The notes under the pieces are model-generated. The model was given only the letters and a program-made list of their open reading frames with translations, did not search any database and had not been told where the DNA came from. A stretch of 25,311 nt of DNA from a virus. Made by a program: the position numbers and the translations under genes. Position 1 is the stretch's first letter. Each line of letters begins with the position of its first letter. Shown piece by piece: positions 1 to 7,653 of the stretch. Where the stretch lies: positions 1-25,311 of the IMG/VR virus record IMGVR_UViG_3300018876_000090. One strand, given 5' to 3'.

Positions 1-552
1 GTTGATGCTCGGTCTATTCCTATTCCTGATTATGTTTACGGCGTTACCAAGGTATTTCCAATTGCCGCTGGAACAGGTACATCAAAGTCAATATTCGATT
101 TACAGTACCAACTTCGCTTAAATGATTTGTATGATTTAACCTCTGTTTCAGTTATATACTATAAACAGGTTATGGGTCATTTGGCGTTACTAGATCATAC
201 ATTGAACGGTTCACAGTTGTACCGATTTAATAGACACACTGGAAGATTGTATATCGACGAATCATGGGGAGACAATATTCCCGTCGATTCATACGTTCTA
301 GTTGAGAGTTATAGAGCTCTTGATCCGGCGACTTATCCTGCAGTTTATGGTGATCCATGGTTAAAGCACTATACCACAGCGCTTATTAAGAAACAGTGGG
401 CAGTTAACATAAAGAAATTTAGTGGATTGCAACTTCCAGGCGGCGTTACGATGGATGGAGATAAACTCTATGCAGAAGCCATAGAAGAAATTAAAGAATT
501 AGAAGATACGCTAATCTCAAAATCTGCTCCATTGGAATTTTTCTTGGGATAA
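1..552 (+). CDS. 13: Neck protein gp13, C-terminal part (5' end outside window)
   Basis: The reading frame is open from base 1, so the first in-frame start candidates inside the window are not the true start; 183 residues are visible. T4 gp13 is about 309 residues, so roughly the C-terminal 60 percent is here. The C-terminal segment has the conserved gp13 pattern DPWLKHYTTALIKKQWAVN, then GLQLPGGVTMDG and an amphipathic helix ending close to the stop. In T4, gp13 and gp14 form the neck ring that closes the DNA-filled head and accepts the tail. The gp14 gene follows 3 bases after the stop, matching the usual 13-14 pairing. The family call rests on recalled sequence similarity and synteny; no search was run. 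Confidence 0.88.
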   Translation, partial: VDARSIPIPDYVYGVTKVFPIAAGTGTSKSIFDLQYQLRLNDLYDLTSVSVIYYKQVMGHLALLDHTLNGSQLYRFNRHTGRLYIDESWGDNIPVDSYVLVESYRALDPATYPAVYGDPWLKHYTTALIKKQWAVNIKKFSGLQLPGGVTMDGDKLYAEAIEEIKELEDTLISKSAPLEFFLG

Positions 553-555
553 GTA

Positions 556-1293
556 ATGCGTAGCGTATATTTTTCACATGGAACCAAAAGAGAACAGCTT
601 TTATTAGAAGATCTAATTATTGAAGCTGTTAGAATTTGGGGACAAGACTTTTTCTATATACCAAGGACACTTGTCGGTAAAGACAATATTCTCGGTGAAG
701 ATCGTTTGTCTGAATTTAGACATGCGTATCCTGTAGAGATGTATTTAGAATCGAATACTGGCTTTGAAGGACAAGGTGCCTTTGTAAGTAAATTCGGTTT
801 AATGATGGAGCAGTCTGCAACACTGACTGTCCCTAAAAGAACATGGCAAAGATTTGTTGGACAGTATGGTCAGACAGTTTTGCCAGGTAGACCGGCAGAA
901 GGAGATTTATTATATTTCCCTCTAACTGACGGTCTATTTGAAATCAAGTTTGTAGAGCATCAGGATCCGTTTTATCAACTTGGAAAATTGTATGTATACA
1001 GACTTGAAGTTGAACTCTTCCAGTATGCATCAGAGAAAATTGCAACTGGCATTGAGGAGATCGATGCGTTTGAATCTCTACAATCATTCGATGTAGAGAA
1101 ACAGACATTCATTGATGATCAAGATCGTGTTGCCGATAATAACTTGTACAGACAAGAAGCTGCAGATATTATCTTCGACACGACAAACCCATTCGGTGAT
1201 GTTATTGAAACTGCAAAAGTACGGTACTCTGAAACAGCAGACTCAACATCAATTTTAGTAGATTCGGATCTATTCACAGTGGACTTAGACTAA
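556..1293 (+). CDS. 14: Neck protein gp14
   Basis: This 245-residue protein compares with about 256 in T4. The N-terminus has the gp14 pattern of a short aromatic start, then EQLLLEDLIIEAVRIWGQD, then YIPRTLVGKDNILGEDRLS and the stretch EMYLESNTGFEGQGAFVSKF. These are diagnostic for this family as I know it. It works with gp13 in the head-completion/neck ring, where the tail docks. The ATG at 556 lies 3 bases after the gp13 stop and no strong Shine-Dalgarno sequence is visible, which suggests translational coupling to gp13. The acidic C-terminus is typical of a protein that packs against a partner. Confidence 0.9.
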   Translation: MRSVYFSHGTKREQLLLEDLIIEAVRIWGQDFFYIPRTLVGKDNILGEDRLSEFRHAYPVEMYLESNTGFEGQGAFVSKFGLMMEQSATLTVPKRTWQRFVGQYGQTVLPGRPAEGDLLYFPLTDGLFEIKFVEHQDPFYQLGKLYVYRLEVELFQYASEKIATGIEEIDAFESLQSFDVEKQTFIDDQDRVADNNLYRQEAADIIFDTTNPFGDVIETAKVRYSETADSTSILVDSDLFTVDLD

Positions 1294-1294
1294 C

Positions 1295-2251
1295 ATGGCA
1301 AGACAAGTAATTGAAGTAGGCGCATCAGCAAACGACGGAAACGGCGATACACTCAGAGCCGCCTTTATTAAAACCAACGAAATGTTTGGCGAATTATATT
1401 CGATCCAATTTAGTCGTTTATATACAGATCTAATTGGAGCGCCAGAACTATTTAGCGGATCATATAATGATCTTACTGATGTTCCGCAAACTTCATTTAA
1501 TGATCTTAGTGACCGTCCTGTATTTTTTGACGGTGAATTTTCTTCACTAACCAATCTTCCAACCACTTTGGCTGGTTATGGTATTACTGATGCATTTAAT
1601 GGCTCATATAATAGTCTCGATGATTTGCCAATATTATTCAGCGGATCATATAACGATTTGACAAATACTCCGGATATTCCGGTCCTCGATCAACAGCTGT
1701 TAACTACCTCTGTTCCAGAATTTGCCGGAATTCAATTTGCAGATGGCATACAGTATCGTGCATATTTAGGCCAAGATTTTGGCAAATATGTGTTTACACA
1801 GATAACTGACGTAAGTGTTATCCTTGGCCAAGGAGCTTCAGGATCTTGGAGACCGTATACATATGAACAGGGTTTTGTATCTTCTGCGGCAAGTAATCCA
1901 ACATTAGAACATATTCCTGCTCCAGATAGTACTGGAAAATTTAACGGATTTTACCAGAGCGGCGTATATGAAATTACTGCAGTATTTAGCGCAATAGGCA
2001 ATAATGCTAGGTCTACGATGGCGGTTACTATTAAAGCTGGGGACGATGGAGCTACTGCAAATTTGGGCACAATCGGCACAGAATTTGATGTAGTAAATAG
2101 ATCAACGGCAACACTAAGTACGATTGTTAGATTTACTAGTCCTGTGCTAGAATCAAACCAAATTTGGTTTACAGCTTCAGATACAGAAGTTGATGCTGGC
2201 GCAGTGAGTTATATTTCTAATGTTAACGTGACTATTAAGAAAATTGTCTAA
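1295..2251 (+). CDS. Fibre-like virion structural protein between gp14 and gp15
   Basis: This 318-residue protein is not a T4 neck or tail core protein. The N-terminal block VGASANDGNGDTLRAAF (residues 8-24) continues to FGELY and is a motif I recognise from structural proteins of T4-type phages. Residues 53-126 carry at least four degenerate copies of a tail-fibre-type repeat: FSGSYNDLTDVP (53-64), FDGEFSSLTNLP (78-89), FNGSYNSLDDLP (101-112) and FSGSYNDLTNTP (115-126). Between them is TLAGYGITDA, a very common tail-fibre phrase. The region from about residue 155 to the end is rich in alternating hydrophobic and small residues and could be a jelly-roll (C1q/TNF-like) head; that is inference. 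The gene starts one base after the gp14 stop and its own stop overlaps the gp15 ATG (TAATG), so it is in the neck operon. It may be a neck whisker or side fibre, analogous in place but not in sequence to T4 Wac. Confidence 0.7.
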   Translation: MARQVIEVGASANDGNGDTLRAAFIKTNEMFGELYSIQFSRLYTDLIGAPELFSGSYNDLTDVPQTSFNDLSDRPVFFDGEFSSLTNLPTTLAGYGITDAFNGSYNSLDDLPILFSGSYNDLTNTPDIPVLDQQLLTTSVPEFAGIQFADGIQYRAYLGQDFGKYVFTQITDVSVILGQGASGSWRPYTYEQGFVSSAASNPTLEHIPAPDSTGKFNGFYQSGVYEITAVFSAIGNNARSTMAVTIKAGDDGATANLGTIGTEFDVVNRSTATLSTIVRFTSPVLESNQIWFTASDTEVDAGAVSYISNVNVTIKKIV

Positions 2252-2979
2252 TGTTAAGTAACAATATATATTATCACCAGATCACGCGAAAGATTATCGT
2301 AGCTTTTGGTGCTCTATTCAGTAATATTAAAATTATTCGATCTAACGAAGGGATTGAAGTGCAAGGTATGGAAGTACCTATTGCATACGCTCCTAAGGAA
2401 AAATGGATTATGCGTATCGACCAGGATCCGAATTTGGATTCATATGTCTATACATCTTTGCCGCGGCTTTCATTTGAAATGACCGGTTTAACATACGATT
2501 CAACTCGCAAGGTTAATCGTATGAATTATATTTCGTGTGGTGATGGTACTGATACAGTGCAAAGAATGTATTCTCCAGTTCCATATAATTTCGAAATTTC
2601 ATTATATGTAATAAGTAAAACTCAAGAAGATGCGCTACAGATCGTAGAACAAATATTACCAACATTTTCACCAGAATATACATTATCATTACAACCTATT
2701 ACCGATAATGATTTGGTGGTCGATGTTCCAGTTATTCTAAATAATATTAGCTTACAAGATGATTATGAAGGTGATTTCCAGACTAGAAGATTCATTACAT
2801 ATACGTTAAACTTTACTCTTAAAGCATACATGTATGGACCAATTAAGGATGGTAAAGTTATTACTACTACTGTAGTTGATATGACTAATCCGGATACTGG
2901 TGCAGCTATAGGCAATTATTCTGCAACAGGCGATTCATCAACGGGTGATGTAACAAGTGATCTTTGGAATAACTTTTAA
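2251..2979 (+). CDS. 15: Tail sheath stabiliser / tail terminator gp15
   Basis: This 242-residue protein compares with about 272 in T4. The opening NIYYHQITRKIIVAFGALFS, the segment with VPIAYAPKEKWIMR and the block SFEMTGLTYDSTRKVN RMNY are typical of gp15. A later VPYNFEISLYVISK strand also fits. In T4, gp15 forms a hexamer that caps the finished tail and joins it to the neck. The ATG shares one base with the stop of the preceding fibre-like gene. The C-terminus is Ser/Thr/Asp-rich and low in complexity. A duplicated 31-bp sequence begins right at its stop codon. Confidence 0.9.
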   Translation: MLSNNIYYHQITRKIIVAFGALFSNIKIIRSNEGIEVQGMEVPIAYAPKEKWIMRIDQDPNLDSYVYTSLPRLSFEMTGLTYDSTRKVNRMNYISCGDGTDTVQRMYSPVPYNFEISLYVISKTQEDALQIVEQILPTFSPEYTLSLQPITDNDLVVDVPVILNNISLQDDYEGDFQTRRFITYTLNFTLKAYMYGPIKDGKVITTTVVDMTNPDTGAAIGNYSATGDSSTGDVTSDLWNNF

Positions 2980-3006
2980 TTATTAGTATCTAGAGATACA
3001 TTATAC
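2976..3006 (+). repeat. 31-bp dispersed repeat, copy 1, with small hairpin
   Basis: This stretch matches 13826-13856 at 29 of 31 positions. It begins at the stop codon of gp15, just as the second copy begins right after the stop of the gp3-like gene. It contains the inverted repeat GTATC/GATAC around a TAGA loop (2986-2999), followed by ATTATAC. The terminase ATG lies 3 bases beyond its end. There is no U-tract, so it is not a standard terminator. If ATTATAC were a -10 box, transcription would start beyond the terminase ATG, so promoter use for gp17 looks unlikely. Confidence 0.8.
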
Positions 3007-3009
3007 CAT

Positions 3010-4620
3010 ATGGACCTGAATAAATTAAAAGTTTACAACAGTAATTCGAATCTTAAGGGGGCAGGTCAAGCAATACCGTTCTCCCAGCATGAAATCGAAG
3101 AATATTTGAAGTGTTCGGAAGATCCCGTCTATTTTATTCAGACTTATTGTAAAATTGTAACATTGGACCACGGTTTACAACCGTTCAATCTGTACCCATG
3201 TCAGATTAACAAGGTCAAAGTCATCCATGAAAACCGAAAGGTTATTCTCATGGAAGGACGACAGCAGGGTAAAACTACCACTTCCGCTGCATACATTCTA
3301 TGGTACACTTTATTCCAATCAAATAAGACCGTTGCTATTCTTGCGAACAAGAAAGCAGCAGCTATGGAAGTACTTGATAGATATCAGACAATGTACGAAG
3401 GTCTTCCAAAATGGTTACAGCAGGGTGTTACTACATGGAACAAGGGTGATATTGAATTAGAAAACGGTTCTAAGGTATTCACCGCTGCAACATCTACATC
3501 TGGTATTCGTGGTAAATCGGTTAACTTACTATACGTTGACGAAGCTGCAATTATTCCAAACAATGTTGCCGAATCATTCTTCACATCAGTATATCCTACA
3601 ATCTCTGCTGGTGAGACTACTAAGATTCTATTAAGCTCAACTCCTCTTGGATATAATCACTTCTGGAAATTCTGGACCGATGCTGAACAGGACAAGAACG
3701 GATTCGTTAACTTGTTTATTCCGTACTGGGAGATTCCAGGTAGAGATGAGAAGTGGGCAGAAGAACAGCGTAGACTTCTTGGTGAGATTAAGTTTAACCA
3801 AGAAGTGCTGTGTACATTCCTTGGTTCTAGTTTGACATTAGTTGCCGCGGACACTATTGCACAAATGGCACCGGCAGCTGCCGAGTTTTCTTCCAATGAC
3901 GGATTGGATATATACGAAAAACCTAAAGAAGGTCATGTATACGCTATGGCGGTGGATCCTGCCAAGGGAGTCGGTGGAGACTTCTCGGCAATTGTTGTCG
4001 TAGATATAACACAAGTTCCATATCGCACCGTTGCTAAGTACAGGAATAAAAATATTCTTCCTATGCTATTTCCTACCGTGATACATAAGTTGGGAACCGA
4101 TTATAATCAAGCTTATGTTCTAATAGAATTGAATGCTGGTGAACAAGTTGCCGACATTCTTTATAACGATATGGAATATGAGAATTTAATGTTTGTTACG
4201 CGTGATACTAAAGGTCAGAGCGTTTCAGCAGGTTTTGGTGGAGGTAAAACCCAATTGGGTGTATATACCGACAAGAAAACAAAAAGAATGGGCTGTTTTA
4301 ACCTGAAAAGTCTCTTAGAGGGTAAAAAACTGCTAGTGAATGACGCTGATCTTATATCTGAAATTTCTACTTTCATTGAATCTAAAGGATCGTATGCAGC
4401 CGATGAAGGCTACCATGATGACTTAGTAATGTGTTTAGTTCTGTTTGCTTGGGCTTCTAGTAGTAATTACTTTGAAGATTTAAGTAATATAAATATAAGG
4501 CAAGCGATCTATGAGAATCATATGGCAGCAATTGAGAATCAGTTGACACCCTTTGGTTTTTATAATGATGGTCGAGAAACAGACGAAGAAGCTTCCATCC
4601 GACAGCTTCTTTCATCATAA
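3010..4620 (+). CDS. 17: Large terminase subunit gp17 (packaging ATPase/nuclease)
   Basis: This 536-residue protein powers DNA translocation into the prohead and cuts the concatemer. The ATPase domain has Walker A GRQQGKTT (83-90), Walker B LLYVDE (173-178) with catalytic Glu178, and a coupling motif LSSTP near 208. The C-terminal RNase H-like nuclease domain has the expected acidic residues: VDPAKG with Asp316, Glu373 in IELNAG, and Asp470/Asp471 in YHDDLVM. T4 gp17 is about 610 residues, so this form is shorter. There is no gp16-like small-subunit gene upstream, where T4 has it. Only a weak AGAGA lies upstream of the ATG. Confidence 0.96.
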   Translation: MDLNKLKVYNSNSNLKGAGQAIPFSQHEIEEYLKCSEDPVYFIQTYCKIVTLDHGLQPFNLYPCQINKVKVIHENRKVILMEGRQQGKTTTSAAYILWYTLFQSNKTVAILANKKAAAMEVLDRYQTMYEGLPKWLQQGVTTWNKGDIELENGSKVFTAATSTSGIRGKSVNLLYVDEAAIIPNNVAESFFTSVYPTISAGETTKILLSSTPLGYNHFWKFWTDAEQDKNGFVNLFIPYWEIPGRDEKWAEEQRRLLGEIKFNQEVLCTFLGSSLTLVAADTIAQMAPAAAEFSSNDGLDIYEKPKEGHVYAMAVDPAKGVGGDFSAIVVVDITQVPYRTVAKYRNKNILPMLFPTVIHKLGTDYNQAYVLIELNAGEQVADILYNDMEYENLMFVTRDTKGQSVSAGFGGGKTQLGVYTDKKTKRMGCFNLKSLLEGKKLLVNDADLISEISTFIESKGSYAADEGYHDDLVMCLVLFAWASSSNYFEDLSNINIRQAIYENHMAAIENQLTPFGFYNDGRETDEEASIRQLLSS

Positions 4621-4632
4621 AAACAGTGAAAT

Positions 4633-4640
4633 TATAAATA
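4633..4640 (+). promoter_or_regulatory. T4-type late promoter upstream of gp18
   Basis: This is an exact TATAAATA, the T4 late-promoter -10 element read by gp55-loaded RNA polymerase. It lies in the 63-base gap between gp17 and gp18, 43 bases before the gp18 ATG. A good ribosome site AAGGAG (4671-4676) follows. A gp55 gene is present in this window. Confidence 0.85.
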
Positions 4641-4683
4641 ATAAATCATCCGAGTTGGATTTTTAATAATAAGGAGTTGCAAC

Positions 4684-6996
4684 ATGCCTTTTCTAGTTAG
4701 CCCAGGCGTAGCAGTAGTCGAGAAAGACTTTAGTTCAATTGTACCAGCGGTCTCTTCATCTACCGGCGCTTTTGCTGGCCCATTTTCATGGGGACCAGTT
4801 AATTCACCATTGAGAATTTCTTCAGAAAACGAACTAGTTTCAAAACTAGGAAAGCCTACTGATGCGAATTATCAATCATTCTTTTCTGCAGGCAATTTCT
4901 TAGCCTACACGAATACATTATATGTTAACCGTACTGACGGTGATGGCCTGCTAAACGCTTCTAGCGTACAGTCTGGTCCTGTAGCTTCAGCGGATATTTC
5001 TATCACAGAGCAAGGTAGTGGTTACACTGCTGCTGAAACTCTAACTGCAACAGTAGAATTTGCTGAACCACTTATCGGCGGTTCAACAGCAGAAGGCACA
5101 TTGATGTGGGAAGAGTACGATGCAATTAACGGCCTATGGCGCGTTAGCGGTATTCAACTAACTTCTGCCGGTGGTGGATACGTTAATCCACCAGCAATTA
5201 CTATCAGTGATCCTGCTGCTGGTACTACTGCAACTGCTGCAGTATCAAGAATTGTAAAAACCGGCGTCAAGATCAAAAATATCGATGACTACCAAAATAA
5301 TTTTTCTGAAACGCATTTGCATAACGGAGAGTTTGCTGCTAAGTATCCAGGCACACGTGCTAACGGTGTTACAGTATACTTGATTGATGCAAACAACTGG
5401 GCTTCAATGCCAGTTACAGTTCAGAAACAATTTACTGGCGCTCCAGGTACTTCTGATTACGCTGCTGTAAACGTTGGCGCTAATGCATTAGACGAATTGC
5501 ACATCTTGGTTGTTGACAATTCTAAGGGCTCTTTTACTGGCGTAAGCGGTGCAGTATTAGAGAAGTTTGAATATGTCTCTAAACTAAGTGATGCTAAGAG
5601 ATCTGATGGCACCAATATCTACTATAAAGATATTGTTAATAACCAGTCTAACTACTTGTGGGCACTAGCTACTCCAGCTGCTATTCAGGAAAAAGCTTTA
5701 GCTCTTGGTGTAACTTCCACTACAACAGATGATGCCGGCAATATTACTATTTCTGATAGTACTAAGTTTGCAGAGCTTTCAAGCTTCATGAACGAGTTCA
5801 ATGCATCTAATAGTGCTGTCGAATTCAAACTAAGTCTTTTTGGCGGTTCAAACGAAGGTGTGCACACTATTTCTGGCATTACCACAACTACAGCTAACGA
5901 TGCTATCACTGCATACGTTATTACAGTTACTAGTGAAACTATTGCCGAAACTGCTGCAGTAGCTGTCACTAGCGTTGGAGATGCATATAATTGGGGAAGT
6001 TCTTCTGACATCATAGTTGATAGCGGATTCCAATTGGCCGTTTTAAATTCTACATTTACTGATGGTGTTGCTTTGGCTGGTGGTGCTGATGGTTCAGCTC
6101 CTACTGACGGTCAAGTTCAAGAAGCATATGCAGCTTTTGCTAACACAGACGATTACGAAATCTCTTTAGTTGTTGCTGGTAATGTTTCTACAACGGTTGC
6201 AAACTATCTAATCACATCTTTGGCTGAAGTTCGTAAAGATTGTATCGTATTCATCTCTCCACGCAATGCTAGCGGTAATCATTGGATCACCTCTACTCAA
6301 GCCGGCGTAACCCCAGAAAATGCAGCGATTGCATACAAAAATGCGGTTAACGCTAGCTCTTCATACGGTGTTATTGATTCTGGCTGGAAGTACCAGTATG
6401 ATGCATACAATGACAAGTACCGTTGGGTTCCATTGAATGGTGATACTGCTGGCTTATGTGCTCGCGTTGACTTTACTGCCGATCCATGGTATTCACCAGG
6501 TGGTTTCAACCGCGGTCAGATTAAGAACGTTGTTAAGTTGGGCTACAACCCTAACCAAACTCAACGTGATGCACTATACACAGAAGGTATTAACCCAGTA
6601 GTTATCTTCCCAGGACAGGGAACTGTTCTATACGGAGATAAGACTATGTTAGCTAAACCTTCAGCATTCGATCGTATTAACGTACGTCGCTTGTTCATCG
6701 TATTGGAAAAATCCATTGCTACCGCTGCTAAGTACCAGTTGTTTGAATTTAACGATTCATTTACTCGTGCTCAGTTCCGCAACTTGGTTGAACCGTTCCT
6801 ACGTGATGTACAAGGTCGCCGTGGTGTTGTTGACTTCAAGGTTGTTTGTGATGAAACAAATAACACTGGCGAAGTTATCGATCGTAACGAATTTGCTGCT
6901 GATATCTACATCAAGCCAAACCGTTCAATCAACTTCATCACTCTAAACTTTGTTGCGGCTCGCTCTTCAGTAAGCTTCAGCGAATTAGGCGCATAA
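4684..6996 (+). CDS. 18: Tail sheath protein gp18
   Basis: This 770-residue contractile sheath subunit compares with about 659 in T4. The N-terminus PFLVSPGVAVVEKDFSSIVP is the usual sheath opening, and the C-terminal domain (YQLFEFNDSFTRAQFRNLVE, then DVQGRRGVVDFKV and ADIYIKPNRSINFITL) is classic for sheath proteins. The extra length is partly an insertion at about residues 100-190. That insertion holds two glycine-rich repeats, EQGSGYTAAETL (109-120) and SAGGGYVNPPAITI (161-174), a type common in structural proteins of aquatic T4-type phages. Its own late promoter and AAGGAG site precede it, consistent with high expression. A strong hairpin follows the stop. Confidence 0.96.
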   Translation: MPFLVSPGVAVVEKDFSSIVPAVSSSTGAFAGPFSWGPVNSPLRISSENELVSKLGKPTDANYQSFFSAGNFLAYTNTLYVNRTDGDGLLNASSVQSGPVASADISITEQGSGYTAAETLTATVEFAEPLIGGSTAEGTLMWEEYDAINGLWRVSGIQLTSAGGGYVNPPAITISDPAAGTTATAAVSRIVKTGVKIKNIDDYQNNFSETHLHNGEFAAKYPGTRANGVTVYLIDANNWASMPVTVQKQFTGAPGTSDYAAVNVGANALDELHILVVDNSKGSFTGVSGAVLEKFEYVSKLSDAKRSDGTNIYYKDIVNNQSNYLWALATPAAIQEKALALGVTSTTTDDAGNITISDSTKFAELSSFMNEFNASNSAVEFKLSLFGGSNEGVHTISGITTTTANDAITAYVITVTSETIAETAAVAVTSVGDAYNWGSSSDIIVDSGFQLAVLNSTFTDGVALAGGADGSAPTDGQVQEAYAAFANTDDYEISLVVAGNVSTTVANYLITSLAEVRKDCIVFISPRNASGNHWITSTQAGVTPENAAIAYKNAVNASSSYGVIDSGWKYQYDAYNDKYRWVPLNGDTAGLCARVDFTADPWYSPGGFNRGQIKNVVKLGYNPNQTQRDALYTEGINPVVIFPGQGTVLYGDKTMLAKPSAFDRINVRRLFIVLEKSIATAAKYQLFEFNDSFTRAQFRNLVEPFLRDVQGRRGVVDFKVVCDETNNTGEVIDRNEFAADIYIKPNRSINFITLNFVAARSSVSFSELGA

Positions 6997-6998
6997 TA

Positions 6999-7022
6999 TA
7001 AGCAGGGGGAGACCCCTGCTTA
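6999..7022 (+). other. Strong GNRA-loop hairpin between gp18 and gp19
   Basis: TAAGCAGGGG (6999-7008) pairs perfectly with CCCCTGCTTA (7013-7022) around a GAGA tetraloop, giving a 10-bp stem. No T-run follows, so it is not a textbook intrinsic terminator. A transcript 3' end, a processing site or a stability element for the abundant sheath mRNA are all possible. The next late promoter begins 5 bases downstream. Confidence 0.85.
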
Positions 7023-7026
7023 CTTG

Positions 7027-7034
7027 TATAAATA
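7027..7034 (+). promoter_or_regulatory. T4-type late promoter upstream of gp19
   Basis: This is an exact TATAAATA located 30 bases before the gp19 ATG at 7065, with AAAGGAG (7052-7058) between. It follows the gp18 hairpin directly, so tube expression can be set independently of the sheath transcript. Confidence 0.85.
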
Positions 7035-7064
7035 CATATAACAGTTAAAACAAAGGAGTCTTAA

Positions 7065-7625
7065 ATGGCTAGAATCTCAGATTTTAAGGCACAAATGGGC
7101 GGCGGTGGCGCTCGCGCTAACCAGTTTAGAGTGGAACTATCTTTCCCTTCTTACGTTGGTGTTAGTGCTTCTATCGGCCAATCGTCCCAATTCTTGTGTA
7201 AATCAGCATCATTGCCTGGTTCAACAATCGACAATATGCCGATTAATTACCGCGGTCGTGTTGTTAACATTGCTGGCGAGCGTACCTTTGCTCCATGGCA
7301 GGTTACCGTCTATAATGACACAGACTTTGGTATCCGTAACGCTCTAGAAAAGTGGGCCGATGGCGTTCAAAGCTTGACCGATACTACCGGTTTGACAAGC
7401 CCAGGTGCATATCAAGTAGATCTATTAGTTCACCAGTTAGATCGCAACGGTGCTACACTAAAGACCTATAAATTCGTTGATGCGTATCCAACAGAAATTG
7501 GTCCAATCGCATTGGACTTTGATACAACTAATCAGATCGAAACATTTGATGTCAACTTCACATACAACTACTGGACAACTACTGAGTCCACTGGTTACGT
7601 TAATGTTAACATTGAAATCGGTTAA
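7065..7625 (+). CDS. 19: Tail tube protein gp19
   Basis: This 186-residue protein compares with about 163 in T4. The segment ANQFRVELSFPSYV, the block CKSASLPGSTIDNMPINYRG and AGERTFAPWQVTVYNDTDF are the hallmark of the gp19 tube family. The C-terminus FVDAYPTEIGPIALDFDTTN followed by alternating beta residues completes the fold. It polymerises into the inner tube inside the gp18 sheath. It has its own late promoter and a strong ribosome site. The codons are the preferred set seen in the other highly expressed genes of the window (gp18, gp23). Confidence 0.95.
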   Translation: MARISDFKAQMGGGGARANQFRVELSFPSYVGVSASIGQSSQFLCKSASLPGSTIDNMPINYRGRVVNIAGERTFAPWQVTVYNDTDFGIRNALEKWADGVQSLTDTTGLTSPGAYQVDLLVHQLDRNGATLKTYKFVDAYPTEIGPIALDFDTTNQIETFDVNFTYNYWTTTESTGYVNVNIEIG

Positions 7626-7653
7626 TTAGCAACTTAGATTGGTTTAAAATATA

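Noticed and set aside
4586-4611. AAGAAGC/GCTTCTT hairpin at the end of the terminase gene
   Set aside because: It is within coding sequence, has a 12-base loop and no real T-run, so it is not convincing as a terminator.
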